Made by a program: the position numbers and the translations under genes
The notes under the pieces: model-generated
Databases searched by the model: none
The model's input: the letters and a program-made list of their open reading frames with translations, nothing else
Told to the model about the DNA's origin: nothing
Shown: in pieces, positions 52,378-60,885 of the stretch
How the letters are laid out: the number at the start of each line of letters is the position of its first letter
Position numbering within the stretch: the stretch's first letter is position 1
Assembly: GCF_900156405.1 (NCBI RefSeq)
Contig: NZ_FTNN01000003.1
Location: forward strand, 62,001-126,000
Length of the DNA stretch: 64,000 nt
Direction of reading: 5' to 3'
Source of the DNA: Shewanella morhuae
Lineage (GTDB): Bacteria; Pseudomonadota; Gammaproteobacteria; Enterobacterales; Shewanellaceae

Positions 52378-53688
52378 TTAAAAGTTAATAGTAACGACTA
52401 AGCCAGGATGATTATCCGTGAGAGTAATTTTGGCATTGTGCCGTGAGATAATCGCTTTGACCATAGATAATCCTAATCCTGTACCCTGTAAATGCCGGCT
52501 AGGATCGAGGCGTACTAAACGCTCGAACACTCTTTCTTTACTGTCGTCGGGAATACCTGGACCATTATCGCGGATCTGAACTTGCGGGCCAGACTGAACT
52601 ATCTCTATGCGTGCACCTTGGCCTGAATACTTCATCGCATTATCAACAAGGTTATATAACGCTTGGAATAATAAATACTTATCACCAAATACTTTATAGT
52701 CAGACAATAACGACAAGCTTAAGGTTTGCTCATTGGACTCAGCCACGGCATCAGCCATATCCAATAAGTCGGTACAAAGTTGCGCTAGGCTCAACTCCTG
52801 TAAATCGAGTGTCTGTTGGCCTTCTTCGATACGAGTGAGCGACAACATGGCATCAAATGTCGCCAAACAATGATCAAGTTCCTCGGTCAAAATGGCACAA
52901 CCCTCGCTAATCTCATCACTGGGTTTGCTCGCTAATTCTTCAAGACCAATACGAATATGAGAAAGTGGAGTGCGTAAATCGTGGGCAATGTTGTCGGTCG
53001 CGCCGCGTACTGCCATCAGGTTATTTTCGAGGATATCGAGCACCTTATTAAATTGCAGCGCCAGCATATCAAACTCATCCTGACGCCAACTCAAGGGCAA
53101 ACGCGTATCATAATGGCCGCGCTCAATCTGCTCACTTAAACGGTTGTATTGTACTAATCGACGTAAAATAGCCTTAGAAAACAAATAGCCAAGCGCTAAA
53201 GTCAGCACTATGGTAAGCATGACCGCCGTTGCTGCGGCGCTGATAAATTTATCAATTAAGGTCGCTAAGTTGTCGGTACGAGTCGCGATTAATACTGGAC
53301 CGTAACGAGTCATCACTAGACCACCAGTAAGAATATGCAGTTTGTCTGGTCCACCGGTCAAAATGGGGAAGTCCCGCGTTTGCGGCAACATAGGCATATC
53401 TTCGGGCATAAAACTTAAGGCACCGACCATATCGTAGCTATCACGCCAAGCGATTAGGGCGGTTTGAGGATCGGCTGCACGAATTTGAGCGGCAAAACTG
53501 CGACGATCAACAGTTATAGCAAGCTGTTGATAACGCTGAGTTTCTGACTCTAACGACTGCGTTACTTGGTATTGTTGCTCAATAATCAACTGTCGATAAA
53601 GAGCAAATAACAACGCCCCGATGATCACAACCACTAAGGTAGAAAAGATAATGGTGATGCGCCAAGCGCTACTCTGGTAAGGCTTAAT
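52378..53688 (-). CDS. Sensor histidine kinase, probable non-AUG (ATT) start
   Basis: Two membrane segments flank a periplasmic domain of about 110 residues, then come HAMP, the dimerisation helix with AHDLRTPLSH (phospho-His about 236), the N box YNLVDNAMKYS and ATP lid motifs DNGPGIPDD and GTGLGLSMVK. The first standard start codon is GTG at 53634, but that would cut the first membrane segment in half. The frame stays open upstream to inside the response regulator gene without ATG, GTG or TTG. ATT at 53686-53688, which overlaps the regulator's TAA, restores the complete segment (WRITIIFSTLVVVIIGALLF). I take ATT as start; GTG is the conservative choice. Confidence 0.8.
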   Translation of the reverse strand: MKPYQSSAWRITIIFSTLVVVIIGALLFALYRQLIIEQQYQVTQSLESETQRYQQLAITVDRRSFAAQIRAADPQTALIAWRDSYDMVGALSFMPEDMPMLPQTRDFPILTGGPDKLHILTGGLVMTRYGPVLIATRTDNLATLIDKFISAAATAVMLTIVLTLALGYLFSKAILRRLVQYNRLSEQIERGHYDTRLPLSWRQDEFDMLALQFNKVLDILENNLMAVRGATDNIAHDLRTPLSHIRIGLEELASKPSDEISEGCAILTEELDHCLATFDAMLSLTRIEEGQQTLDLQELSLAQLCTDLLDMADAVAESNEQTLSLSLLSDYKVFGDKYLLFQALYNLVDNAMKYSGQGARIEIVQSGPQVQIRDNGPGIPDDSKERVFERLVRLDPSRHLQGTGLGLSMVKAIISRHNAKITLTDNHPGLVVTINF

Positions 53689-54361
53689 GCCTTTGTCGTA
53701 AGCGATAACCCGCCCCTCTCACGGTTTCAATCAATTCACCATGGCCTAACTCTTCGAATTTACGGCGTAATTTGGCAATATGTACGTCGATAACGTTGGT
53801 GCGTGGATCAAAATGATAATCCCACACGGCTTCAAATAACAAAGTGCGACTGATCACTTGATTTGCATGTTCCATCAAAAACTTAAGTAACTGAAATTCT
53901 TTGGGTTGCAACATCAGCTCTTGCCCATCTAACGTCACATTACGGGTCAGTAACTCCATCTTTAAACTGCCGACCATTAGATCAGTAATCACTGGCACAG
54001 ATTGACCACGGTGCATCAGTTTTTCAGCGCGCACTAATAACTCCGAGAACGCAAATGGCTTAGTCATATAGTCATCGCCACCTGCACGCAGGCCTTTCAC
54101 CCGTTCATCGACATGCGCTAAAGCCGATAAAATTAGCACTGGAGTTTGGTTACCCGTAGCCCTTAGAGCGGCGAGTAATTTTAGGCCATCGAGCTGGGGT
54201 AGCATGCGGTCAAGGATCATTAAACCGTACTGACTGCTGGTCGCCAGTGATAGACCTTGATGGCCGTCACTGGCAGTTTCGATATTATGGCCCTGCTCAA
54301 GAAATCCTTTGACGATATAATCAATCGTCGTCGCATCATCTTCTACTAAAAGTATTTTCAT
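53684..54361 (-). CDS. OmpR/PhoB-family response regulator
   Basis: A 225-residue two-component regulator. The receiver has the acidic pair EDD (7-9), phospho-acceptor Asp51 (LMILDRMLP), Ser/Thr 79 and Lys101 (MTKPF). The C-terminal winged helix shows FQLLKFLMEHANQVISR and the NVIDVHIAKLRRK recognition region. It is sandwiched between the PepSY gene, 60 bases upstream, and the histidine kinase, whose start overlaps the end of this gene. Together they form a signal system of QseBC/PmrAB-like layout; target genes are not evident. Confidence 0.93.
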   Translation of the reverse strand: MKILLVEDDATTIDYIVKGFLEQGHNIETASDGHQGLSLATSSQYGLMILDRMLPQLDGLKLLAALRATGNQTPVLILSALAHVDERVKGLRAGGDDYMTKPFAFSELLVRAEKLMHRGQSVPVITDLMVGSLKMELLTRNVTLDGQELMLQPKEFQLLKFLMEHANQVISRTLLFEAVWDYHFDPRTNVIDVHIAKLRRKFEELGHGELIETVRGAGYRLRQRH

Positions 54362-54421
54362 CTGTATGTTGCGCTCCTCAATGTTAAAGACAGGCTATAG
54401 CACGCGATTAATTTAGGTGGG

Positions 54422-54943
54422 TTAATCCCATTGTAGTAGGGGTAATGGCCGTAAATTCTCAACATCAAAAGCCAATTTCAACTTGCCTGTATCATCGAGC
54501 AATTTAAGCTCTAAGTAACTGATACCTAAATCGTGATCTAATTTTGCCTCGGTCAAAAAGGCATTCTTTTCTTTAATCGCTTTTGTGATTAAACCCGAAA
54601 ATGTTTGCTCTTTTGCCGCAATCAAACGTGCGGCTTCAACCTCACCGAGATCATCAGCACTGACTTTTCTCGCCTTTTGTTTCAGCAACTTGCCATCGCG
54701 GGCACGATATTCAAACCGAGTAATAGAATTAGCTAAAGGGTTAATCAGCTCAAATTGGTAGACTAACTCGCCCTCTTGCGTTTCCATCTCAAACTCGGCA
54801 ATCACGCCAGAGAACCCTTTTTCGATCTGCTGCATAACGCTCAGCGGCGGTACATAGTCTCCACCCGCAAACATCGAATACATGCTCTGAGCCGCGGTTG
54901 CGACGCCAGATACCAACATGAATCCTAGCAACCATAGTCTCAT
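54422..54943 (-). CDS. Secreted PepSY-like domain protein
   Basis: A 173-residue periplasmic protein: signal peptide MRLWLLGFMLVSGVATA and a mature domain in which GFSGVIAEFEMETQEGELVYQFEL looks like the PepSY fold (a beta strand-helix unit seen in protease inhibitors). A strong GGAGGAG ribosome-binding site stands before the ATG. As first gene of the regulator-kinase operon it might be a periplasmic partner or target of the kinase; similar trios are common in Shewanella and related genera. The PepSY link is moderate. Confidence 0.78.
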   Translation of the reverse strand: MRLWLLGFMLVSGVATAAQSMYSMFAGGDYVPPLSVMQQIEKGFSGVIAEFEMETQEGELVYQFELINPLANSITRFEYRARDGKLLKQKARKVSADDLGEVEAARLIAAKEQTFSGLITKAIKEKNAFLTEAKLDHDLGISYLELKLLDDTGKLKLAFDVENLRPLPLLQWD

Positions 54944-55355
54944 GGCTCCTCCATATAAATCAGCTAAGTTGTATCTTATGGGACAAGCTACTAGAAGTCG
55001 ATGGAGCCTATTATTGCTGCATTCAGCCTCTAGCTAGCCCACGCAATCATGTGTTACTGGATATAAAGTCACTTTACGACTATTTCAACTTAAATTTGAC
55101 CATAAAATAGCTAAACAATGGCATTGTTATATCGACTCAGCGGCCAACTCCCAAGCCTAATAGCAATCATGTTGTGGCTAATGCGTTAAGTCTACCTAAT
55201 GCCAGCTGAAACACCGATGGAAACAAGATTAAGCTTTGATCATCTAGTTTTTAAAGGACGAAGTTTCCCACAAATCTCCTCTATTTAGCCATTTAGAATC
55301 AAGTGATTGAGTTTAGGCTGTTATTTTATTGTATCGCTGTCGTTAAAAAGTGGGA
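54944..55355. other. Intergenic region between PepSY operon and small membrane ORF
   Basis: About 410 bases without a recognisable gene, RNA or repeat on either strand. The promoter of the PepSY-regulator-kinase operon should lie in the left part, but no strong boxes were seen. Confidence 0.4.
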
Positions 55356-55384
55356 TTGGCAAATAAATCGCCCTCTGCTAGGCT
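55356..55384 (+). promoter_or_regulatory. Putative promoter of the 53-residue membrane protein
   Basis: TTGGCA (55356-55361) and TAGGCT (55379-55384) are separated by exactly 17 bases, about 30 bases before the small gene. Confidence 0.4.
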
Positions 55385-55414
55385 AAGTCACGGAATTTTT
55401 GAATCGGAACGAAT

Positions 55415-55576
55415 ATGAAACCAGCCACACGATGGGTAAGCTTAAGTTTATTACTAATCGCAGCATTAAGCGCCTATGCATACGGCAGCGTCACAAGCGC
55501 CGTGACATTCATACTATTAGGCATGCTGTTAGAAGGTACATTTTGGATTGGATTACTGGGTAAAAAACGTCATTAG
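55415..55576 (+). CDS. Small hydrophobic membrane protein of unknown function
   Basis: A 53-residue frame from ATG 55415 to TAG 55576. The sequence has a basic start (MKPATRW), two hydrophobic stretches (LSLLLIAALSAYAYG and VTFILLGMLLEGTFWIGLLG) and a basic end (KKRH), the pattern of a two-segment inner-membrane protein. A weak CGGAAC site lies six bases before the ATG, and promoter-like boxes stand upstream. It converges with modC. I do not recognise a family. Confidence 0.62.
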   Translation: MKPATRWVSLSLLLIAALSAYAYGSVTSAVTFILLGMLLEGTFWIGLLGKKRH

Positions 55577-55590
55577 ATTTGGATATCACG

Positions 55591-56694
55591 CTATTCCAAA
55601 ATATGAATTTGCTCTGATTTCAGCGCCACTGTAGTTTGCATTCCCTTCGTTAGCGCTAGCTTTTGCGCAAAGTGCAGCGAGACTTCGGTGTTAAGTTGTA
55701 ACTGAGTCCCGGTGACATAGCAGATAAGCCGTACTGATTCGCCCATCACCAACATAGTGTCGATAGTGACATCTAGTTTATTAAAGCTGCGGCATAAACG
55801 TTTGTTTGATATAGAATTAAAGCGGATACCTTGATTAGGAATAGCCCAACGAACACGCGAACCAACAAGAAGATTTTTACCATAATCACAGGCTATGAGC
55901 TGCTCACCGAATTTAAGCCAAGTTAAATTTTTAGTATCGTCTTGGAAAACCACTTCACCATCAAAAATATTTCTCAGCCCCATTTGCCTTGCAACGGTCT
56001 CGTTACGCGGCCGCGACAGCACCTCAAAGGGCGCACCTTGTTGTAGCATTTGCCCTTGGCTAATCAAAATCATCGAATCGGCCAACAACAAAGCTTCATT
56101 TAAGTCATGGGTAACCATGATAACTGGGCATAATAACTGCTCTTTGAGGCGAGCTAGCTCAAGATACAAACGCTCCCGAGTTTCCCTGTCTACCGCCGAA
56201 AAGGGTTCATCTAATAGCAAAACAGAAGGCTCGCGGGCTAATGCTCGTGCTAAAGCAACTCGTTGCCGCTGCCCACCGGATAGTTGCGCCGGTAATCTAT
56301 CGGGTAAGCCGTGCAAATTTACGCGTTCGAGCCAATCTTTAGCGCGCACAATGCGCGCAGCCTTGGGGATATGATCAAGCCCTGCGACCACATTTTCTAA
56401 GACAGTAAGATTAGGAAATAAGCCAAAATGCTGTGGCATATAACCAATATGGCGTTGCTGCGGACTCAAGGCAATACGTGCTTCACTATCAAACCAAGGC
56501 TTTACACCAAAATTAATCTGCCCCGCATCGGGATGATTTAATCCAGCAATCATCCTCAACAGCGTTGTTTTACCGCCACCAGAAGGGCCAACCACAGCTA
56601 GCACTTCACCTGCTTTGCAGCGAAAATCAGCTTTGAGTTTGATGTGCTTATGATTATGGATCTGGCAATGCAGATCAGCGATGATTTGCGCCAT
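55591..56694 (-). CDS. modC: Molybdate ABC transporter ATP-binding protein
   Basis: ModC powers molybdate import. The 367-residue protein holds Walker A GPSGGGKTT (near residue 37), the signature LSGGQRQRVALARAL, Walker B LLLDEPFSAVD and a C-terminal Mop/TOBE domain (LVMGESVRLICYVTG and on) typical of oxyanion importers and a likely molybdate sensor. Its start overlaps the end of modB by 20 bases, so translation is coupled. It is the last gene of the moa-mod operon. Confidence 0.94.
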   Translation of the reverse strand: MAQIIADLHCQIHNHKHIKLKADFRCKAGEVLAVVGPSGGGKTTLLRMIAGLNHPDAGQINFGVKPWFDSEARIALSPQQRHIGYMPQHFGLFPNLTVLENVVAGLDHIPKAARIVRAKDWLERVNLHGLPDRLPAQLSGGQRQRVALARALAREPSVLLLDEPFSAVDRETRERLYLELARLKEQLLCPVIMVTHDLNEALLLADSMILISQGQMLQQGAPFEVLSRPRNETVARQMGLRNIFDGEVVFQDDTKNLTWLKFGEQLIACDYGKNLLVGSRVRWAIPNQGIRFNSISNKRLCRSFNKLDVTIDTMLVMGESVRLICYVTGTQLQLNTEVSLHFAQKLALTKGMQTTVALKSEQIHILE

Positions 56695-57355
56695 GCTGAC
56701 CTCCTAAACGTCGCGATAAACTGGTGGTCAGCGCTAACGCCGTCACGGCAAATAGCAATAATACTAATGACATAATACCTGCGGCATTAAAATCAAAGGC
56801 CTGCACACTGTCGTAGATAGCAATCGAAATCGTCTTAGTTTCGCCAGCAATATTACCGCCCATCATGAGCACAACACCAAACTCACCTAACACGTGGGAA
56901 AAACATAACACCAGTGCGGTCAATACGCCTGGCCACACCATAGGCAATTCAATCTTAAACAGAATTTTAAGCCGGCTCATACCGCAACAGGCAGCAGCAT
57001 CACGAACATCATTAGGCACTGCTTCAAAAGCGCGCTGTATTGGTTGTACTGCAAAGGGAATGTTGACGATGACGGAAGCTAAAACAAGCCCAGAAAAATG
57101 AAACACTAACTGCTGGCCGAACAGTTGCTCAATCCACTGTCCTAACCAGCTTTGGCTACCAAGCCCAACTAATAAATAATAACCAATCACGGTAGGCGGT
57201 AACACTAAGGGCACCATAATCAGTGCCTCAACCCAAGATTTACCGACAAACTGGCGATAGGCTAATGCTCGGCCTGCGAGTATTGCCAGAGGGATCAGCA
57301 CTAATACTGTAATACTACTGAGCTTTACCGATAACCACAGCGCCTGCCAATCCAT
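56675..57355 (-). CDS. modB: Molybdate ABC transporter permease
   Basis: The 226-residue inner-membrane channel subunit with five to six membrane segments. VPLVLPPTVIGYYLLVGLG near residue 50 and the EAA-like cytoplasmic loop (DVRDAAACCGMSRLKIL) that docks on ModC identify it. The latter is followed by WPGVLTALVLCFSHVLGEFGVVLMMGG, another ModB hallmark. It lies eight bases after modA and overlaps modC. Confidence 0.95.
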   Translation of the reverse strand: MDWQALWLSVKLSSITVLVLIPLAILAGRALAYRQFVGKSWVEALIMVPLVLPPTVIGYYLLVGLGSQSWLGQWIEQLFGQQLVFHFSGLVLASVIVNIPFAVQPIQRAFEAVPNDVRDAAACCGMSRLKILFKIELPMVWPGVLTALVLCFSHVLGEFGVVLMMGGNIAGETKTISIAIYDSVQAFDFNAAGIMSLVLLLFAVTALALTTSLSRRLGGQHGANHR

Positions 57356-57363
57356 TTAAATCC

Positions 57364-58164
57364 TTAACGGTTAGGTAAGCCAAAACCATATTGAGTGAAT
57401 ACGCTACGGGCAGCATCAGATTGCAGATATTGATAAAAACGTTCAGCGGTTGAGCTCGCTTTAGGCATAAGTGCCATACGCTGGTAAAGCGGAGTATGGT
57501 ACTTTGCAGGTAACGCCACGTAGTGACCTAATGCTTGAAACTGCGGTGCCATTGCCAATGACAACGGAATAATTCCGCCCTGAGTTGAGCCACTCACCGC
57601 AAATTGTGCCGCTTGAGCGGCATTTTCACCTAAAATCAACTTGGTTTGCAGATCATCCCATAAACCGAACTTTTTCAATAACTCACGGGCGCTTTCACCA
57701 TAGGGTGCGTGATCGGGGTTAGCAATTACAAAACGCTCAATCTTGCCCGATGCCAGTAATGTTTTTAGCCCATTAAGTTCAATATCTAATGTAAGGGGGG
57801 ACTTTTTTGGCGCAACTAACGCTAAACGGCCAATGGCGTACATCACTCCCTCGTCTTGGGTAAAACCGACTTTATTCAGCTCGGTAATATAACGCTCATC
57901 AGCGCTAAGCAGCATCTCGAACGGGGCACCATGCTGAATTTGCGCAACGAAGTTACCCGATGAACCATAGGATACCCGTACTTTAAGGCCTGTTTCTGCA
58001 GTGAAGTTTTTAACGATATCATCTAGCGCAAACTTAATATTAGCAGCGGCTGCAATTGCAGGAATAGGCGCGTTATCCGCGGCCTGACTCGCTAATGGCA
58101 CCATCGCCAAGCCAAGCAATAATGTAAAGCCAAGGGCGTGGAACAAACGGGTTAAACTCTGCAT
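57364..58164 (-). CDS. modA: Periplasmic molybdate-binding protein
   Basis: ModA captures molybdate or tungstate in the periplasm for the ModBC channel. The 266-residue protein starts at ATG 58164, eight bases after AGGTGA, and this gives a regular signal peptide (RLFHALGFTLLLGLAMVPLASQA). The mature chain shows the family features AAAANIKFALDDI near its start, VSYGSSGNFVAQI and ANPDHAPYGESAREL. An in-frame GTG further upstream would run into moaE and lengthen the signal. Confidence 0.93.
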   Translation of the reverse strand: MQSLTRLFHALGFTLLLGLAMVPLASQAADNAPIPAIAAAANIKFALDDIVKNFTAETGLKVRVSYGSSGNFVAQIQHGAPFEMLLSADERYITELNKVGFTQDEGVMYAIGRLALVAPKKSPLTLDIELNGLKTLLASGKIERFVIANPDHAPYGESARELLKKFGLWDDLQTKLILGENAAQAAQFAVSGSTQGGIIPLSLAMAPQFQALGHYVALPAKYHTPLYQRMALMPKASSTAERFYQYLQSDAARSVFTQYGFGLPNR

Positions 58165-58211
58165 GGGATCACCTAGGCCACGTTCACGTTGAGCCAGCAC
58201 GTGGCGACTGA

Positions 58212-58685
58212 TTACAACGAGTCTTTGTGCTGCCACAGCTTAGCAGCTTGTTCATCGGCATCTTTCGCCTCAACCCAACTTTGGCCTTGAGCGCCAGCTT
58301 CTAATTTCCAGAATGGCGCTTTGGTTTTTAAAAAGTCGATTAAGAACTCACAGGCAGCAAAAGCGGCTTTACGATGGGCACTCGTTACGCCAATAAATAC
58401 GATTTGTTCACCTAATGCCATTGTGCCAACGCGATGGATAACGGTCACTTTATTAACGGGCCAACGACTACGCGCTTCAACAACAATCTGTTCGAGTATG
58501 GCTTCTGTCATACCTGGATAATGCTCTAAGGTTAAGTCGGTCACGGCGGTGCCATCATTAAAATCACGCACTTTACCGACAAAAGTCACCACGGCTCCAT
58601 CACTATCGTCTTGGATTAATTGTTGATATTCATCAGGCACATTAAAGTCGACCTCTTGCACTCGCACAGCGGATAATAAACGCAT
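58212..58685 (-). CDS. moaE: Molybdopterin synthase catalytic subunit
   Basis: MoaE, with MoaD, converts cyclic pyranopterin monophosphate to molybdopterin by adding two sulfurs. The 157-residue protein has the conserved GAVVTFVGKVRDFNDG, LEHYPGMTE and the HRVGTMALGEQIV stretch, and the active-site lysines around LKTKAPFWKLE. The ATG at 58685 follows GGAGG, one base after the moaD stop. Earlier in-frame ATGs lie inside moaD and are less likely. Confidence 0.95.
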   Translation of the reverse strand: MRLLSAVRVQEVDFNVPDEYQQLIQDDSDGAVVTFVGKVRDFNDGTAVTDLTLEHYPGMTEAILEQIVVEARSRWPVNKVTVIHRVGTMALGEQIVFIGVTSAHRKAAFAACEFLIDFLKTKAPFWKLEAGAQGQSWVEAKDADEQAAKLWQHKDSL

Positions 58686-58686
58686 A

Positions 58687-58938
58687 TTAACCTCCGGTGA
58701 CGGGTGGAAAGAACGCAACTTCATCACCATCTTTAATAGGTGCATCCCACTGGCTCATGGTCTGGTTTACTGCCACCAGCAATTTGTCTGACGTTAATAC
58801 TTTTGCCCATTTTTCATCGGTAGTCGCTAGCATTGCGCGAAGTGCTTCGGCGGTTTGCGTTTGCTCACTCGCATCGACACTTAACTTGGCCGTGCCCAAT
58901 AATTCTCGAACTTGAGCAAAAAACAACACGTTAATCAT
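58687..58938 (-). CDS. moaD: Molybdopterin synthase sulfur carrier subunit
   Basis: MoaD is an 83-residue ubiquitin-like protein whose C-terminal Gly-Gly is made into a thiocarboxylate and gives sulfur to the molybdopterin precursor. The ending FFPPVTGG shows the needed di-glycine. It is followed one base later by moaE, with the moaE ribosome-binding site inside its own 3' end. Confidence 0.94.
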   Translation of the reverse strand: MINVLFFAQVRELLGTAKLSVDASEQTQTAEALRAMLATTDEKWAKVLTSDKLLVAVNQTMSQWDAPIKDGDEVAFFPPVTGG

Positions 58939-58961
58939 AATTTTCTCTCGTTTTTGATCCG

Positions 58962-59438
58962 CTAAACCTTAAAATGCCCAGATTTTCCGCCACGTTTTTC
59001 CAGTAAGCGCACTTGGGAAATAACCATGTCTTTTTGCACCGCTTTGCACATATCGTAGATAGTTAACGCCGCCACAGAGGCCGCAGTTAAGGCTTCCATT
59101 TCTACGCCGGTTTTACCGGATAATTTGCATAGGCTAGTAATGCGCACGCGGTTATGTTCAGGCTGCGCTTCTAAATCAACCTCAACCTTAGTCAACATGA
59201 GTGGATGACATAGAGGAATAAGATCTGAGGTTTTTTTAGCAGCTTGGATACCCGCAATACGCGCGGTCGCAAACACATCACCCTTATGGTGACTACCGCT
59301 CATAATCATTTCTAGGGTAGTGCTTGCCATCTCAATAAAGGCTTCAGCACGGGCTTCACGCTCGGTGACCGCTTTTTCGGTTACATCAACCATATGGGCA
59401 TTGCCATCGGCATTGATATGAGTAAATACATTGCTCAT
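58962..59438 (-). CDS. moaC: Cyclic pyranopterin monophosphate synthase
   Basis: MoaC closes the cyclic phosphate ring in the second part of the first step of molybdenum cofactor synthesis, after MoaA. The 158-residue protein shows [14 protein letters not shown], the [25 protein letters not shown] signature region (in parts) and the N-terminal MVDVTEK motif with conserved RxA. moaB is not in this operon. 98 bases separate it from moaA. Confidence 0.95.
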   Translation of the reverse strand: MSNVFTHINADGNAHMVDVTEKAVTEREARAEAFIEMASTTLEMIMSGSHHKGDVFATARIAGIQAAKKTSDLIPLCHPLMLTKVEVDLEAQPEHNRVRITSLCKLSGKTGVEMEALTAASVAALTIYDMCKAVQKDMVISQVRLLEKRGGKSGHFKV

Positions 59439-59536
59439 TGGAGCGATCCTTTAATGTGGGGTAAAACAAAGTGCAAGAAAAATTAGCCGATGCACACACT
59501 CAATCGATGGTGATAAGAGTGCGAATATCGCTCTAT

Positions 59537-60517
59537 CTAACCGCCAATAGAGGCGAGATGCTGAGTCACACCCGTGATGCCTTGATGCAAGTAGTGGGTT
59601 TCTTTCTTCTGGGCTAATTGACCGTGCAAACGCTCGATCAATTCAGCTTGTTGACTGGAATGCTGCAACAAATCACGTAAATCGACACCCGATTCGGTAA
59701 AGAGGCATAAATGTAACTTGCCCTTAGCCGAGACTCGCAGACGATTACAAGTCGCACAGAAATTATTGGCATAGGGCATGATCAACCCAATACGCCCCTT
59801 ATAGTCGCTGCGACTAAAATTTTGCGCAGGACCATCATCGGCGCTTGGCGTATCTAAATGCCAACCATCTGCCAGTAACTGAGCTTTGATATCTGCTCCC
59901 GCTAAATGGTGGGCTTCAAAATACTCACGGCCAAGACCCGTTTCCATCAACTCGATAAAACGTAAATCGATAGGCGTATTTTTAATCCACTGCAAAAAAC
60001 GTGGTAAATCTTTATCATTTAAGCCTTTAAGCAGTACAGCGTTAATTTTTACTCGCTCAAAACCCGCCGTCAGAGCGGCATCAATGCCCCGCATTACTTC
60101 GTCGAATTTATTTTCGCCGGTGATCTGATAAAACATTTTAGGATCTAAACTGTCCACAGAAACATTGATACGACGCAGACCCGCATCAAACCATTCTTGG
60201 GCATGTTTTTCGAGGCGATAACCGTTAGTCGTGGTAGCAATATTTTTAATATGAGGGTTGTCAGCTACCACACGAATAATATCGGTGAAGTCTTTACGTA
60301 GGGTAGGTTCACCACCGGTAATACGAATTTTTTGGGTACCAACTTGACCGAATGCAGAAACGAGATTTTCTATCTCATTGAGAGATAAAAATTGCGGCTT
60401 ACCATCTGGATGATAACCGTCGGGGAGGCAATAGCTGCATTTGAAGTTACAAACGTCAGTGACTGACATGCGTAAATAGTGAAATTTTCGACCAAAGCTG
60501 TCTTGTAATTGAGACAT
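59537..60517 (-). CDS. moaA: GTP 3',8-cyclase (radical SAM)
   Basis: MoaA starts molybdenum cofactor synthesis by radical rearrangement of GTP. The 326-residue protein carries the N-terminal SAM-cluster motif CNFKCSYC (Cys23, Cys27, Cys30), the second iron-sulfur cluster in CATCNRLRVSAKGKLHLC and the C-terminal Gly-Gly (SIGG) used in catalysis. The ATG at 60517 lies after AAAGGTG; upstream starts fall in the leader RNA. It heads the moaACDE-modABC operon and is preceded by a structured leader. Confidence 0.95.
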   Translation of the reverse strand: MSQLQDSFGRKFHYLRMSVTDVCNFKCSYCLPDGYHPDGKPQFLSLNEIENLVSAFGQVGTQKIRITGGEPTLRKDFTDIIRVVADNPHIKNIATTTNGYRLEKHAQEWFDAGLRRINVSVDSLDPKMFYQITGENKFDEVMRGIDAALTAGFERVKINAVLLKGLNDKDLPRFLQWIKNTPIDLRFIELMETGLGREYFEAHHLAGADIKAQLLADGWHLDTPSADDGPAQNFSRSDYKGRIGLIMPYANNFCATCNRLRVSAKGKLHLCLFTESGVDLRDLLQHSSQQAELIERLHGQLAQKKETHYLHQGITGVTQHLASIGG

Positions 60518-60530
60518 GATCACCTTTCCA

Positions 60531-60645
60531 AGTGTGGGAGGCGAGAGCATTTCTTATCCCGCCCCGGTGGCATTATTACCACGGCTACACCGCCATATTT
60601 TTCAACTTAGGCAGGCAAGCTCGGAGAACCGTCGCCGCTGATTAT
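60531..60645 (-). promoter_or_regulatory. Probable molybdenum cofactor (Moco) riboswitch upstream of moaA
   Basis: Read on the minus strand, the 115-base leader has conserved-looking pieces CTCCGAGC, GGCGGTGTAGCCGTGG, CCACCGGGGCGGGATAAG and CTCGCCTCCCAC just ahead of the moaA ribosome-binding site. Pairings visible by eye are GTGG/CCAC, CGGTG/CACCG and GGCG/CGCC, giving a multi-helix fold. Moco RNA motifs occur at this position in many gammaproteobacteria. Assignment rests on context and fold, not on a covariance search. Confidence 0.6.
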
Positions 60646-60885
60646 AGGCCGAAAGTACTCACTAGCTATACCCCTAAACAGGTATTTATTTACCAAAACT
60701 TTACTCGCGTTAATAATCTGTGACAGCCCTCACCTAAAGATTTGTACTCAAGTAGGCTCAACATTGGCTTAATCCACTGTGACCTTATCTTATTTTAAGG
60801 TAAGGTGGTACAAACAATAAAACGCCCGTTTACAAACGACAACACTCGATAGAAATCGGGGAAACGTAAAGGAAGAGGTGAACTG
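60646..60885. other. Divergent intergenic region moaA leader - ETF-QO gene
   Basis: Promoters for both directions must lie here, but no clear boxes were resolved. It contains the imperfect dyad described separately and ends in a strong GGAAGAGGTG ribosome-binding site. Confidence 0.4.
60783..60805. repeat. Imperfect dyad upstream of ETF-QO gene
   Basis: CCTTATCTTA and TAAGGTAAGG form an inverted repeat with one T-G mismatch and a three-base centre. It lies 80 bases before the start and may be an operator; it does not match a PsrA or FadR site that I know. Confidence 0.35.

Noticed and set aside
55356..55373. Sigma-54 promoter before the 53-residue gene (TTGGCA ... CGCC)
   Set aside because: Three fixed positions of the consensus differ; a sigma-70 reading with 17-base spacing is better.
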